This document shows positions 24,148-35,846 of a stretch of DNA of 64,000 nucleotides, piece after piece. This DNA comes from Pseudorasbora parva (taxonomy: Eukaryota; Chordata; Actinopteri; Cypriniformes; Gobionidae). The translations under genes were made by a program, and so were the position numbers. The stretch's first letter is position 1. The number at the start of each line of letters is the position of its first letter. The stretch covers positions 4,572,702 to 4,636,701 of the forward strand of contig NC_090178.1 in the NCBI RefSeq assembly GCF_024679245.1. The letters are read 5' to 3'. The notes below the pieces were generated by a model. It did not search any database, was not told the DNA's origin, and worked only from the letters and a program-made list of their open reading frames with translations.

Positions 24148-24475
24148 TAGGGCTGCACGATATTGGAAAAAACTGACATTGAGATTTTCTTGGTATGAAG
24201 AAATACAGGAAGTTTCAACTTAAATGGCTCTATTGCTCTATTTGGAGAGAATGAATCATTCCAGAATGATTAGGGTGGTTTTGCTGGGAAGTGAATCTAT
24301 GGAATATGGAAACTTGTTTCTGCCACTGAAACAAAAGTAAGAACGGCAACTACAACCTATTAAAGTCTGTATTGTGAACCATAAACTCGCAATTACAAGA
24401 AAAAAAAATCCTAATTGTGAGATAAAAAGCCGCAATTACCTTTTATTTTTTTATTATTACTTTATTTTGAAGACA
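24148..24475. repeat. Decayed hAT end and low-complexity repeat
   Basis: TAGGGCTGCACGATATTGG at 24149 is a typical teleost hAT left end with no partner found. From about 24297 the sequence resembles the repeat at 181-400. Confidence 0.45.
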
Positions 24476-24778
24476 TTTTGAGTGTGAAATCCTTTTAGGG
24501 ATGAACAAATTTTGAAAAAAATCAAAAAAAAATTTTTTACAAGGACCGGACCAGCTCAAACCATAAAGTAAATATTTGTACTTTTCTGTTTTTATTTTAT
24601 TTTATCCTTCCATTTGAGTTTTCCTACAGGCCACATTCATACTGTTTTTGACCAATTTAATATATGACTATAATATAATAATTATGAATTTGTTTTTAAA
24701 TACATTAAACTAAATAATACTCGGTTGCTGTAAAATAAAACTAAAGTTACAATGCTAATATTTAGATCTTCGTCGTTT

Positions 24779-25161
24779 TTTGAACGAATCTCTTGAGTGA
24801 ATGATTCAATGACTCCTTGATAAAGTCTTCACTTGTTTCATTAGTGGGTGAATCAGTGTTGTTGAACAAATCTCTTGATTGAACGATTCAAAGACTCCTT
24901 GATAAATACTTTGTTTCATTACAGGATGAATCAGTCTTTTTTAACAAATCTCTTGATTGAATGATTCAAAGACTCACTAAAAAAACCCTTCACATGTTTC
25001 ATTACTGCATGAACCAGTGTTTTTGAACGAATCTCTTGAATTAATTATTCAATGACTTCTTGATAAATACTTCGTTTCATTACAGGGTGAATCAGTGTTT
25101 TTTAACAAATCTCTTGAAGGAAAGATTTAATGACTCACTCATAAATACTTCACTTGTTTCC
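24779..25161. repeat. About 83-bp tandem repeat, five units
   Basis: Each unit contains GAACAAATCTCTTGA, ATTGAATGATTCAA, GACTC, then a CATTACAGG-like phrase and GTGAATCAGTG. Units differ by substitutions and small gaps. The same unit recurs at 29345-29760 in the next intron, so it belongs to a dispersed element that carries its own tandem array. Confidence 0.75.
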
Positions 25162-25166
25162 TTACG

Positions 25167-25640
25167 AGGGGTGGGAATCATAGGGTACCTCATGATATTA
25201 TACAAAACACGATACATGGCTCACGATTCCGATGATATCATGAGACAGCAATTCTGCAATAATCAATATACTGTTAGATAATCCTATAATGATACTGTAA
25301 TAACGTTCGTAGATTGGAAGGAAGGAGGCAGGAACCGGCAAACATTCAACAACTTTTATTAACTAAACAAAACGAAAGTAAACCGTGGGCAGCCCCTCAC
25401 GGACGACTGCCCACACACACATAACAAAACATAAACAAAACTCAACATAAAGTCCAGGCCTGGTCCTCTCTCGTCCTTGACCGGTGTCGCTCGTCCTTAA
25501 ATGCCTCCGAGCTCCCTAATGAGAGGACTCGAGACCGGTGTGGCTCGCAGGTGACGCTCGTTTGCAATCACGTCCCCGGTCTCACTCGCTCCTCCCATGT
25601 CTCTCGCTCGTTCACCTCGCCACAGATACATCACAGTATC
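25167..25640. repeat. hAT-like left end and unassigned repeat sequence
   Basis: GGGGTGGGAATCATAGGGTA at 25167 followed by CACGATTCCGATGATATC suggests an eroded hAT end. A small hairpin lies at 25384-25416 (GTGGGCAGCCCCTC and GACTGCCCAC). No other structure was resolved. Confidence 0.4.
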
Positions 25641-25835
25641 TATCAAACTATGAAAACAAAATGCTGTGAAAAGATTAAGTGCAGGTTTTCCAGACTTTGG
25701 ACTTAAATGTGGCTGGGTCATCTATTATTTTACTTGCACTGCTGGCCGCCATTCCATTAAAAACTATTTCTCTTAGACTAGTTAACTTATGTTCAATGTT
25801 CAATGACTCATTAAAAAAAGATTTAGTTTCATTAA

Positions 25836-27049
25836 AGGGATCCCCTGGTGTTGAGACTTGTATGGCTTAATATAACATAAATGATGTCTCTTACTGAATT
25901 ATGTAGTAGAAAACCCATGAAAGATCTACGTTATTTTAAAAATCGATTTTATATTTGGACCATGGGCGGCGCCATTTTGTTTGCGTTCTAGGTTGATGAC
26001 GTAGAATGGTTGAACTCCTCAATCAGCTGGCGTTACCCGTAGCTATTTTTACCACAACGCAACTCGAAAATTGTTTCAAAGTTAAACAAAACCAATGAAT
26101 TGCTTTTTAATTGTACTTAAAACACACTCAAACATACATGTGCACAAAAACTCACCTACACAAGTCACAAACAGATCGGCGGGCGCGCACACACACCTGA
26201 CAGACTGCTCTGTGTCTCAATCGAGATGTTGGGCTGCTCAGTCTCCACGACAGGGGCTGAATCTGAAATCGACCCCCTTTACCCTTAAATAGGGCATTAT
26301 TTGAAGGGACGGCCATTTGTAGTGTTGTCCGACACCATAGTGGACATGTTCGAGTGCAGTCATTCAGTCTCACGTTGCACCGCAATAACGAGTGTACAGC
26401 CGATTTACAAACAGCTGTCCGACTTCACGCACTCAAACATACATGTGCACACAGATCGGCGCGAACACACACACACACACGCACTGCGTGCGCGCATACA
26501 TAACCCTCAATCTATTCCCTGTGTTGATATCATAGATAGACTGTTGATATGCAGTAGATTAACTGTAATGCCTAATGTAACCAGCAGAGGGAAATATCTA
26601 GGTAGGACGATGGGATAGGGTAACGTGAGGAAGAGAGGGAGGATGTTTTGGTGATGATGCATGCGATTGAGACAGAGCAGTCTGTCAGGTGTGTGTGCGC
26701 GCCCGCCGATCTGTTTGTGACTTGTGTAGGTGAGTTTGTGTGCACATGTATGTTTGAGTGTGTTTTAAGTACAATTACAAAGCAATTAATTGGTTTTGTT
26801 TAACTCTGAAACAATTTTCGAGTTGCGTTGTGGTAAAAATAGCTACGGGTAACGCCAGCTGATTGAGGAGTTCAACCATTCTACGTCATCAACCTAGAAC
26901 GCAAACAAAATGGCGCCGCCCATGGTCCAAATATAAAATCGATTTTTTAAATAACGTAGATCTTTCATGGGTTTTCTACCACATAATTCAGTAAGAGACA
27001 TCATTTATGTTATATTAAGCCATACAAGTCTCAACACCATGGGATCCCT
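25836..27049. mobile_element. TTAA foldback element with arms of nearly 400 bp
   Basis: The left arm (about 25836-26225) and right arm (about 26667-27049) are inverted copies at high identity, including AGGGATCCCCTGGTGTTGAG and its complement, flanked by TTAA at 25832-25835 and 27050-27053. The 440-bp loop holds a shorter direct relative of the CAAACATACATGTGCAC segment. It has inserted inside the dispersed repeat that runs from 24779 to about 27430. No transposase. Confidence 0.85.
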
Positions 27050-27053
27050 TTAA

Positions 27054-27430
27054 AGGTTGAATCAGCGTTTTTGAAACGATTTGGTAACAGTCACTTGTCG
27101 CCACCTCCTGGTGACAATCGTTATTTGAAACGCCATGTTACTTTCAAAGGGTGATTTTGATCACTTCCGTAGACGTCAGTGTTTATATCCCAACTATATG
27201 CTTTTATCCCAGTTCTTCTGTGATAATATGAATATTTGCAACACAGAAATAACAATACTGTGGTGTTGAAAAGATACCTATACATGACAACTGCTCTCTC
27301 TGGCTCAGCATCAGCGCAAACGCAGATCTCAATGCTCCGGTGTGATTCTCTCAAAGGTTTAATAGACAGTTTAAGGAATGAGATTGCATGGGTGTTTGAA
27401 TCAAGATCGCAACCTTTTACCGATTAATCG
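27054..27430. repeat. Right part of the 83-bp-repeat element
   Basis: TTGAATCAGCGTTTTTGAA continues the host repeat after the foldback element. GTAGACGTCAGTGTTTATAT and the CATGACAACTGCTCTCTCTG stretch are matched at 29855-29960. Confidence 0.5.
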
Positions 27431-28139
27431 TACCGGCGGTGCCGCTCTAGCTCACTGTAAATGAACCGAGCCATTCAGAGACTGAAGTGCTGGATCATGT
27501 GTGTAATGTGTGTAAATGACGCACGGCCCTAAAGTGAAGACTTCTATAGAAGGCTACGTGGATGCAGGGGGAGCGTGTTTAAAATGCATCTCGAGCACAG
27601 TGTTGGCTGATCGGCAGGCCAGAACCATCTCTCCAAACACAGGCTTTTTTATCTGCCACACGGAGCTTTGCAGACAGATGACCGTATTTGCTCGATACCA
27701 TTGTGCCCTCAATTTTAGTCTTAGTGCGATATGAGTGAAAATAATTACACCCCCCAGTCACTCCTCCAACAGGAAGGGGTCCAATCTTAAGTTTATCGTC
27801 AGAAGTATTTCGCCCTGTTAGAAAACTGAGAAATGGACTGCTTGAGAATGCCTCGCAGGCCAAATCTTTGGCCATCTTCATTAAAGCTCTGATCATGGGC
27901 CATTTAAATTCAAGGACCGGCTCATTATCCGTCCGGCATTATGCATTGCCCTCTGCTTTGGGAATTTAGTCCAAAACAGCTGATTGGAATCATTTATAAA
28001 CCCTGAAACAAACAGCCCGTCTCGAGCAAATTTATTCAGCTTGCTTTTTTTAAAACTAAGGTTGATTTTTGACATCAGTTAAGCCATGGCATATTCACTC
28101 CGATTTGATTAATCATAATTAAAAACTTGTGTTTTGCAG
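27431..28139. other. Unique intron flanking the third exon
   Basis: Balanced composition, no repeats recognised, and immediately upstream of the exon at 28140. Phrases such as GGCTCATTATCCGTCCGGCA near 27920 look non-repetitive. It could include conserved splicing or enhancer sequence; this is inference only. Confidence 0.3.
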
Positions 28140-28259
28140 TGCCGGCCCGGATAGTGAACATCTCGCAGGATAAATCGGTGAATGAAGGCGATGACGTGAA
28201 CCTCTTTTGCCTGGCGGTGGGCAGACCAGAGCCTACTGTGACCTGGAAGGACTTCAGAT
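28140..28259 (+). CDS. iglon5: iglon5 exon: first half of Ig domain 2
   Basis: The exon encodes [20 protein letters not shown] and [12 protein letters not shown], that is the linker, the first Ig2 cysteine and the Ig2 core tryptophan. VPARIVNIS and [13 protein letters not shown] are the residues that point to IGLON5 rather than LSAMP, NTM, OPCML or NEGR1. The acceptor is GTTTTGCAG|TG, completing a GTG valine split with the exon ending at 11962. The donor is AGA T|GTGAGT (phase 1). It is 120 bp long with no frame damage. The pyrimidine-poor stretch before the acceptor is AT-rich, as is common in fish introns. Confidence 0.9.
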
Positions 28260-29340
28260 GTGAGTATTACCGTGACCATTTTGCTCATTTGTCATTCTGT
28301 AAATGAAGGGCAGGTTTCTACTACACGTTTTGACTTTGTTGTAAGGGTATTTCATGCATAAATTGTGCATACGATACACAATATACTGCAGAAATACTAG
28401 GACTGTGCATTTATGAATGTAGTCTTAGTGATTTACAGCTCAGATTTCATTATAGATAATTACAGCCTCAGCGGGGTGATAATTGTCAACATGTGCCATC
28501 ATCCTCTTTGTCACCATTATTGCTCTGCCACAATATTAGTAATTATGGTTATCATTAACGTGCTATTTATAACTTTCATTACCATTGATATTAGCTGCAT
28601 TCATTTCGAGTGGTTGTGATGAAACGCATAACAGGACATGCATTTTTGTTTAATCTTTTCACGATATGATTACAGGACACGGTAGGGATCATCATTTACT
28701 GTCATTTATTTTTCAATTGATCCTTAGTCCTTTGAAATCAACTCGAGAGTCGCTCCGCCTGGAAACGGAGCAGCTTCACATGAATAGACCAGCTGAGCTC
28801 AGACACTAAACCTCTAGTGTGTGTGTGTGTGTGTAATGTACACTGAAGTGAGCCGCTCACGAATGGTCAGTCCAGCCGATCGCAGATAGTATTTGCAGGC
28901 GTCTCAAATCCGTCCAGTTATGATTCATAAAGGGGAGGGTCTTTGATTTAATGACTCTGTGAGTGAAAGCTGTTGAGAACATTTCATATTTTACTCTAAA
29001 ATCAAAAGAATTTAGTTACATTTATGCATTTGCCAGACAAAAATTACAGTGCATTTGGGATACAGATTTTATCTTTAGGAATCGAACCCATTGTTATTAG
29101 CATCGTGCTTTATGCAATTTCTTTTGTTTCTACAACAGGTAATTTTCATCACAATTTAGTTTTTTTCCCCCTTGTAAATTCTCATTAAAAAACTGAATTC
29201 CGTAATGTAAAAAATTATGATTTTTTTAAACTTAAATGAATACATTATGATTGTATCCCTTAATTTATGCTGAAAAAAATCCTATTAGAGCTGCACTGTT
29301 CTGGAGAATCACACTTTTGTTTTGTTTAGCTAATATGAAT
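28260..29340. other. Intron start after the third exon
   Basis: Begins with a GTGAGT donor. The first 400 bases are non-repetitive. A (GT)n run lies at 28818-28834 and a short retroposon tail at about 29018-29065 (TTACATTTATGCATTTGCCA). No gene seen. Confidence 0.35.
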
Positions 29341-29344
29341 GAAT

Positions 29345-30010
29345 TATTTTATTTTTTTAATTATTTGAATGAATGATTCAATGACTCACTCAGAAAGAAT
29401 TCACTTGTTTCATTACAGGATGATTCAGTGTTTTTGAACAAATCTCTTAAATGATTCCATGACTCACTCATAAAGACTTCACATGTTTGATTCTGGATGA
29501 GTTTTTTGAACAGATTTCTTGAATGAATGATTCAGTGACTCGCTCATAGAGACTTTAAGCTTGTTCGAGATGCATCAGCGTTGCACAAACAACTCCTTAT
29601 GCTTTTGAATCGCTCTCGTGGTACTTAGATGTCATACGCCAATCGGTCTGCACAGCTCCGATGCATCTAGAAAAAGCCTTTCACTTGTTTTATTAAAGGA
29701 TGTTTTTAGTGTTTTTGAACAAATCTTGAATGAATGATTCAATGACATACATTTTTATCATTCACTCCTACTGGCATAACAACGTAATTGACACCATCTT
29801 TATTTAAAGTGTCAAGTTACTGTCTAAAGCTGATGGACTCTGTTTTGATTGCTACCGTAGACATCAGTGTTTATATCCACACTATAAACTATATAGCTGA
29901 AAAGACTGTGAAGCTGTCTCATGACAAAAGCTCTCTGGCTCAACGACAGCCTCAATTGATCAAATCAATCTGGTTAACCCAGATCTGAATGTTCACTATG
30001 ATCGTATGTG
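29345..30010. repeat. Second copy of the 83-bp-repeat element
   Basis: Tandem units with GAATGAATGATTCAATGACT are followed by GTAGACATCAGTGTTTATAT and AAAGCTCTCTGGCTCA, in the same order as at 24779-25161 and 27054-27430. This copy lacks the foldback insertion and so shows the empty site. Confidence 0.65.
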
Positions 30011-30227
30011 TCGAAGCTTTAATAGACATAGTCGAATATAATTAAACAAATATTTTTCATATATCACTATATTTACCCACATACATCACTGTTTTGACAT
30101 GCTTTTGTCATTTTGTGCATGTACTGTATATTTACTGCCTTTTCCACAAAAAAATTTGATTGAACAAAGTTTAAAACTCTTTTTAGCCTAAAGCTAGCCT
30201 CTCCAAAATTGCCTAGCCTAGCTTTAA

Positions 30228-31494
30228 AGGGTCATGAAATCCCAAAACACTTTTTTTGAGATGTAAACAGACATGTATCGGCTGCACATCATTGAAAACA
30301 CTTACGGTTATTCCCCATTAATTGTATTCATATTTGAAAAAGTTATTTTGGCATTTTTAAGAGCGCTTTCTGTCTTCTGGTTTGAAAAGCTTAGTCGGAG
30401 CAATGTCACAAATGCTGACGTCAGCATGTGCTTTCGGCCCAAGTATGCTGCTGCTGTCGACCGCTCCGAGCGATTCTCGATATATATTCATGACATAAAG
30501 CTCATTCAGTCCAATCCCTGCGCTGTAGTATGCATTCAAGATAATTTAGTTAATATGCATGAGACAGTCACTTCTGTCAGGCTCGTCTTCCATCATTATT
30601 GTAGAGACATGGTGGGGAAGTTTTGGAAGCAGCGTGCGGAAAAGTCAAGGAGGAAAGTGAGGGCGTTGTGCTGATACGAAATAACGTAAAGGGTGCCGAG
30701 TGAGCTGTAACCGTCGCCGTCTGTGGAAGCCTTTGCTACAAGAACTCGGTAAAGTAAAATTAACTTGAGGAATCGCACGCCGAACCTGCAAGCGTTGACT
30801 ATCTAATTTATGTCAGGAGTGCAAAATAACCGATCTGTAGGCCAATGAACAATATTTTTAATGACATATCAACAAGAATCAAGTTCCGTTTTATTTGTGG
30901 TCACAGGCATGCACTAAACGCACGTCGCTCTGTGCTTCAGATGCGCGGTCGAGACTATGAAACCTCAAACCCCTTCGCTTTTACCCCGATCTAGAATTAA
31001 CCATCTCTATCACATTGCATGTTCGTGGGTGGTTCACATTCTCTTATCACGTCGGCGCGTTGTTCATCTTGCCAAACAGCGTGCATATTTGGACAAATAG
31101 TTTTATCGTGTTTGCAAAATATTTTGTCATGCAAAATAACATTTATTTTCATTTCAACACTGAATTATGCTGGTTTGAAGAGCTGAATGATTTGCGATCT
31201 CTGTTGCACGCCACTTAATGTCTCAGAGCGCTCTCATTCGCTGTACTCATCCCTCATCTAATCTCTCTGTTGTAAACAGTGAACCAAGAACATGTCTCAG
31301 AACCGTTGTAACTGCTGCTGTTGGTATCGCTAATCTTAATGCACCTAATGACACTCCCCTATTTATGCAAACCATTCCCTCTTTCCACACAATACCATCC
31401 CATCTTTTCACAGTCCACCACTCCCCTTTTAAGAAGCCTTTTCAAATCGAAGGTGTGAAAAAACACCGCTGCAGCAGGGGGGTTTCATGACCCT
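30228..31494. mobile_element. TTAA-target non-autonomous element, 1.27 kb
   Basis: Ends AGGGTCATGAAA and TTTCATGACCCT are perfect inverted repeats over 12 bp with TTAA at 30224-30227 and 31495-31498. Open frames of 133 and 90 codons inside have no recognisable domain and I do not call them genes. A related right end (TTATGACCCCTTTAA) occurs at 44602-44616. Confidence 0.8.
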
Positions 31495-31631
31495 TTAACA
31501 GTGATCAGATCACTCGAGATGGGTGTTAATAATACTGATCACCACAGCAACGACCAAAAAGCGCACACTCCTGGATCATATCTACGTCTCTCATCCGGAT
31601 TTGTGCCTTCAGGCGGGTATGTTACATAGTT

Positions 31632-31867
31632 ATCATAACTATCAGAATCCAGTGTTCTGTATTTTGCGTACGTGAGTTTTTGTTGTAGATGGCTATTGCT
31701 GCGCGTTTAGCTAGAATGCCATACAAAACCAACCCATTGGGCCACTGAATCTGCATTAACGACAACAGCTGGGGCAACAGCCTTAGTCCTAATGGGTTGT
31801 TATCATAGCTATCAAAATCCAGTGTTCTGTATTTTGCGTACGTGAGTTTTTGTTGTAGATGGCTATA
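31632..31867. repeat. Short direct duplication, two units 170 bp apart
   Basis: CAGTGTTCTGTATTTTGCGT followed by ACGTGAGTTTTTGTTGTAGA occurs at about 31652 and again at about 31822, nearly identical. No inverted ends. Confidence 0.7.
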
Positions 31868-31969
31868 TTAAAAAAATAAATTAAAAAAATTGTGTATTGT
31901 GCTAATTAATTGAGACTTCTTACAGCTCTTACAGGTTGTTGGCCTTGTTTGTTTCGTTGCTTCTATTGC

Positions 31970-32042
31970 TCTCCCCTTTTTTGTAAGTCGCTTTGGATAA
32001 AAGCGTCTGCTAAATGATTAAATGTAAATGTAAATGTAATAT
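31970..32042 (-). repeat. Retroposon tail fragment
   Basis: GTAAGTCGCTTTGGATAAAA then GCGTCTGCTAAATGATTAAA, followed by (AAATGT)n. This is the reverse complement of the tail at 8878-8950. Confidence 0.65.
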
Positions 32043-32144
32043 TATGCATAAACCAGGTCAAAGTGACCTAGTCATGACAGTATGAATGCGTCAAATTGCT
32101 TTATAATATTAGTTATAATATCTGCTTTGTTTTTCAAGTCTTAA

Positions 32145-32866
32145 AGGGATAGTTCACCCAAAAATGAAAATTCTGTCATCATTTACTCATCCTCATGATG
32201 TTCCCCCTTTGTTCTGCTGAACACAAAACATATTTTGAAGAATGTTTGTAACCAAGCAGATAGGCAAGGCAAGTTTATTTGTATAGCACATTTCATACCC
32301 AATGGCAATTCAAAGTGCTTTACATAGAAATAAAATAAATTATAATAGAAACAAGCATAGTTAAAACAGTTTTAAAGATAATAATAAAATAAAATGGTCA
32401 GATTCACAATAGTGGTCTGATATAGAAATAAAACATTCTTCAGTTTACAGCCTACATACATGTACCATCTTTATTAGAACACCTCTCATTCATTTCTTTC
32501 TCAAACACGTTTATAACATCCATTTTAATCACTTTTCCCTGATTTTTACTCAGGAACCTTCTTGTTAAACCCATTTTCACTCATCATACCCTCCACAGAT
32601 TTACACATACTCAAACCTTATGGTCAAACTTACTATTTCCATCAAACCCAGTTTTCACTCATCATATTTAGATGGAGCAACCATTGACTACCATAGTATG
32701 GAAAACATACTATGGTAGTCAATGGTTGCTCTATCTGCTTGGTTGCAATCATTCTTCAAAATATCTTCTTTTGTGTTCAGCAGAAAAACAAAACTCATAC
32801 AGGTTTGGAACAACATGAGGGTGAGTAATAGATGACAGAATTTTCATTTTTAGGTGCACTATCCCT
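32145..32866. mobile_element. TTAA palindromic element with retroposon insertion
   Basis: Left AGGGATAGTTCACCCAAAAA and right GGTGCACTATCCCT with TTAA at 32141-32144 and 32867-32870. The two halves are near-palindromic (CATACTATGGTAGTCAATGG and its complement around 32670-32735). The left half is split at about 32270 by a retroposon tail with GCAAGTTTATTTGTATAGCA. Confidence 0.75.
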
Positions 32867-32907
32867 TTAAGAATTATCCAATCTATTGTGTGTCCATTTA
32901 GTTCGAT

Positions 32908-33047
<140 letters not shown>

Positions 33048-33790
33048 GAATGAATTTTTTAAATGCATCATGTAAATTTAATTATATATTATTGCATATA
33101 TAAATTTTTCAAATAATTAATTTTCATTGCATCAGCTAAAATAACCAGATTGTGGTATATACCGTTATCATGATATAAAATTACTCCTACTCTGCATAAA
33201 ATTGTAGTCTCAGCTCCTGTGGTCTTTGTCTGCAGATCTCTCGGTCTGCGCTTTTCCCCACTCAGCACTTCCTCCACACCTCATAACCCACCGGCACGGC
33301 AGAAATAAAGAGAGGGGCGTAAAGCTCGACAGAAAGAGGCGCATTGTTATTCAGTGCGAGTCACTGCAGTGGAGCTATTGGTTGCCAGCAGCAGGCCGAG
33401 AAATTGGGCGTGTAGATTAGGCCAGAGAAACAGAAAGCCATCTGGACCTGTACATCACACTGCAGGGAAGCAGACAGGGTGCGATGACATCACAATCACA
33501 TACCTGTCCGTCGCTGACAGATGACACGCCCACTGCGTACACACACCGGGGCGATGAGTGACTAAACGGGAGCATGCGTCGCACATGCACGTCCAAACTG
33601 ATTGAAACCGCCATTACTCACGCCTTCGACAGGTCAGTTTCATTTATTAGCCTGACCACCCACACACATTCTGTCCAGTACATGTTAACTAGCTGTACAT
33701 CTCAGTGTTTTGTGAGTAAAAGCCGTGTTTAGATGCGAGCTAAATGATAGAATCACTCCTGAAATTGAGAAGGCCGACATAGTGATTAAC
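33048..33790. other. Intronic sequence without recognised elements
   Basis: Becomes more GC-rich after 33220. No terminal repeats or coding homology seen. Open frames of about 65 codons lack domains. Confidence 0.35.
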
Positions 33791-34220
33791 ACGCACTCTT
33801 AGGCTGCGTCTAAAATGGTACTTATTTTAAATAATTACTTCACGACTGCTAAAAAAAGCATGTTCTGTATATTATAGTATGAATGTGTGTGGTATGAATG
33901 TAATCTGGACGTACCATGTTGTCATTGTCACGTGACCTACCAGCATAAATTGTGTCGCTTTCCTTCACAAACCCTCTCCCGTTAGCCTGGATGCCAGCCG
34001 AACTTAGCCCCGCCCACAACATTTGAGCTTGCGCAGTTCGGTCTGGACTCGATCCATAGAGGAGTGATTATGCCTGAACAGAAACTGTTCGGACCAATGA
34101 AATCATCAGGGCGGGCTTTAGACGATGATGGACAGATGATCAACAGTAACGTAATCATGCACGTCATCAAAGGGGCTTGGATTATATTTGTTCGAATCCT
34201 AAACGGAGAGCTTGTTTGTA

Positions 34221-35846
34221 CAGTCTTGTTCAAAATAATAGCAGTACAATGTGACTAACCAGAATAATCAAGGTTTTTAGTATATTTTTTATTGCTACGT
34301 GGCAAACAAGTTACCAGTAGGTTCAGTAGATTCTCAGAAAACAAATGAGACCCAGCATTCATGATATGCACGCTCTTAAGGCTGTGCAATTGGGCAATTA
34401 GTTGAATTAGTTGAAAGGGGTGTGTTCAAAAAAAATAGCAGTGTGGCATTCAATCACTGAGGTCATCAATTTTGTGAAGAAACAGGTGTGAATCAGGTGG
34501 CCCCTATTTAAGGATGAAGCCAACACTTGTTGAACCTGTTGAAGCTGAGGAAAATGGGTCGTTCAAGACATTGTTCAGAAGAACAGCGTACTTTGATTAA
34601 AAAGTTGATTAGAGAGGGGAAAACCTATAAAGAGGTGCAAAAAATGATAGGCTGTTCAGCTAAAATGATCTCCAATGCCTTAAAATGGAGAGCAAAACCA
34701 GAGAGACGTGGAAGAAAACGGAAGACAACCATCAAAAGGGATAGAAGAATAACCAGAATGGCAAAGGCTCAGCCAATGATCACCTCCAGGATGATCAAAG
34801 ACAGTCTGGAGTTACCTGTAAGTACTGTGACAGTTAGAAGACGTCTGTGTGAAGCTAATCTATTTTCAAGAATCCCCCGCAAAGTCCCTCTGTTAAAAAA
34901 AAGGCATGTGCAGAAGAGGTTACAATTTGCCAAAGAACACATCAACTGGCCTAAAGAGAAATGGAGGAACATTTTGTGGACTGATGAGAGTAAAATTGTT
35001 CTTTTTGGGTCCAAGGGCCACAGGCAGTTTGTGAGACGACCCCCAAACTCTGAATTCAAGCCACAGTACACAGTGAAGACAGTGAAGCATGGAGGTGCAA
35101 GCATCATGATATGGGCATGTTTCTCCTACTATGGTGTTGGGCCTATTTATCGCATACCAGGGATCATGGATCAGTTTGCATATGTTAAAATACTTGAAGA
35201 GGTCATGTTGCCCTATGCTGAAGAGGACATACCCTTGAAACGGTTGTTTCAACAAGACAATGACCCAAAACACACTAGTAAACGGGCAAAGTCTTGGTTC
35301 CAAACCAACAAAATTAATGTTATGGAGTGGCCAGCCCAATCTCCAGACCTTAATCCAATTGAGAACTTGTGGGGTGATATCAAAAATGCTGTTTCTGAAG
35401 CAAAACCAAGAAATGTGAATGAATTGTGGAATGTTGTTAAAGAATCATGGAGTGGAATAACAGCTGAGAGGTGCCACAAGTTGGTTGACTCCATGCCACA
35501 CAGATGTCAAGCAGTTTTAAAAAACTGTGGTCATACAACTAAATATTAGTTTAGTGATTCACAGGATTGCTAAATCCCAGAAAAAAAAAATGTTTGTACA
35601 AAATAGTTTTGAGTTTGTACAGTCAAAGGTAGACACTGCTATTTTTTTGAACACACCCCTTTCAACTAATTGCCCAATTGCACAGCCTTAAGAGCGTGCA
35701 TATCATGAATGCTGGGTCTTGTTTGTTTTCTGACAATCTACTGAACCTACTGGTAACTTGTTTGCCATGTAGCAATAAAAAATATACTAAAAACCTTGAT
35801 TATTCTGGTTAGTCACATTGTACTGCTATTATTTTGAACAAGACTG
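34221..35846 (+). mobile_element. Complete Tc1-like transposon, IR/DR type
   Basis: The 1,626-bp element is bounded by TA (34219-34220 and 35847-35848). Long inverted repeats cover about 34221-34444 and 35633-35846. Each arm carries an outer motif (CAGTCTTGTTCAAAATAATA) and an inner relative (GTGTTCAAAAAAAATAGCAG), the IR/DR layout used by Sleeping Beauty-type elements. The left arm has a small extra TTGAATTAG duplication. It encloses one uninterrupted transposase frame, so it may be young or even competent. Confidence 0.92.
34554..35549 (+). CDS. Tc1/mariner transposase, DD34E, uninterrupted
   Basis: Cut-and-paste transposase of 331 residues that would bind the inverted repeats and insert at TA. 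I start at MGRSRHC because Tc1 transposases usually begin here; an in-frame ATG also lies nine codons upstream at 34527. Two helix-turn-helix regions lie at about residues 10-50 and 65-105, joined by a basic RRGRKRK hook/NLS-like segment. The catalytic triad is visible: D in WTDESK, D in FQQDNDPKH, and E in [11 protein letters not shown], with 34 residues between the last two. The [12 protein letters not shown] region is intact. Full family length, no stops. Activity is inferred, not shown. Confidence 0.93.
   Translation: MGRSRHCSEEQRTLIKKLIREGKTYKEVQKMIGCSAKMISNALKWRAKPERRGRKRKTTIKRDRRITRMAKAQPMITSRMIKDSLELPVSTVTVRRRLCEANLFSRIPRKVPLLKKRHVQKRLQFAKEHINWPKEKWRNILWTDESKIVLFGSKGHRQFVRRPPNSEFKPQYTVKTVKHGGASIMIWACFSYYGVGPIYRIPGIMDQFAYVKILEEVMLPYAEEDIPLKRLFQQDNDPKHTSKRAKSWFQTNKINVMEWPAQSPDLNPIENLWGDIKNAVSEAKPRNVNELWNVVKESWSGITAERCHKLVDSMPHRCQAVLKNCGHTTKY

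Noticed and set aside
25500..25720. Possible coding exon in the locally GC-rich stretch
   Set aside because: No splice-site pair with a consistent frame and no domain; it lies among repeat fragments.
30273..31490. Frames of 133 and 90 codons inside the TTAA element at 30228-31494
   Set aside because: No recognisable domain or codon bias. The two frames are not in a shared exon structure that I can support.
34769..35494. Minus-strand frames of 81-139 codons over the Tc1 transposase
   Set aside because: Shadows of the plus-strand transposase gene.
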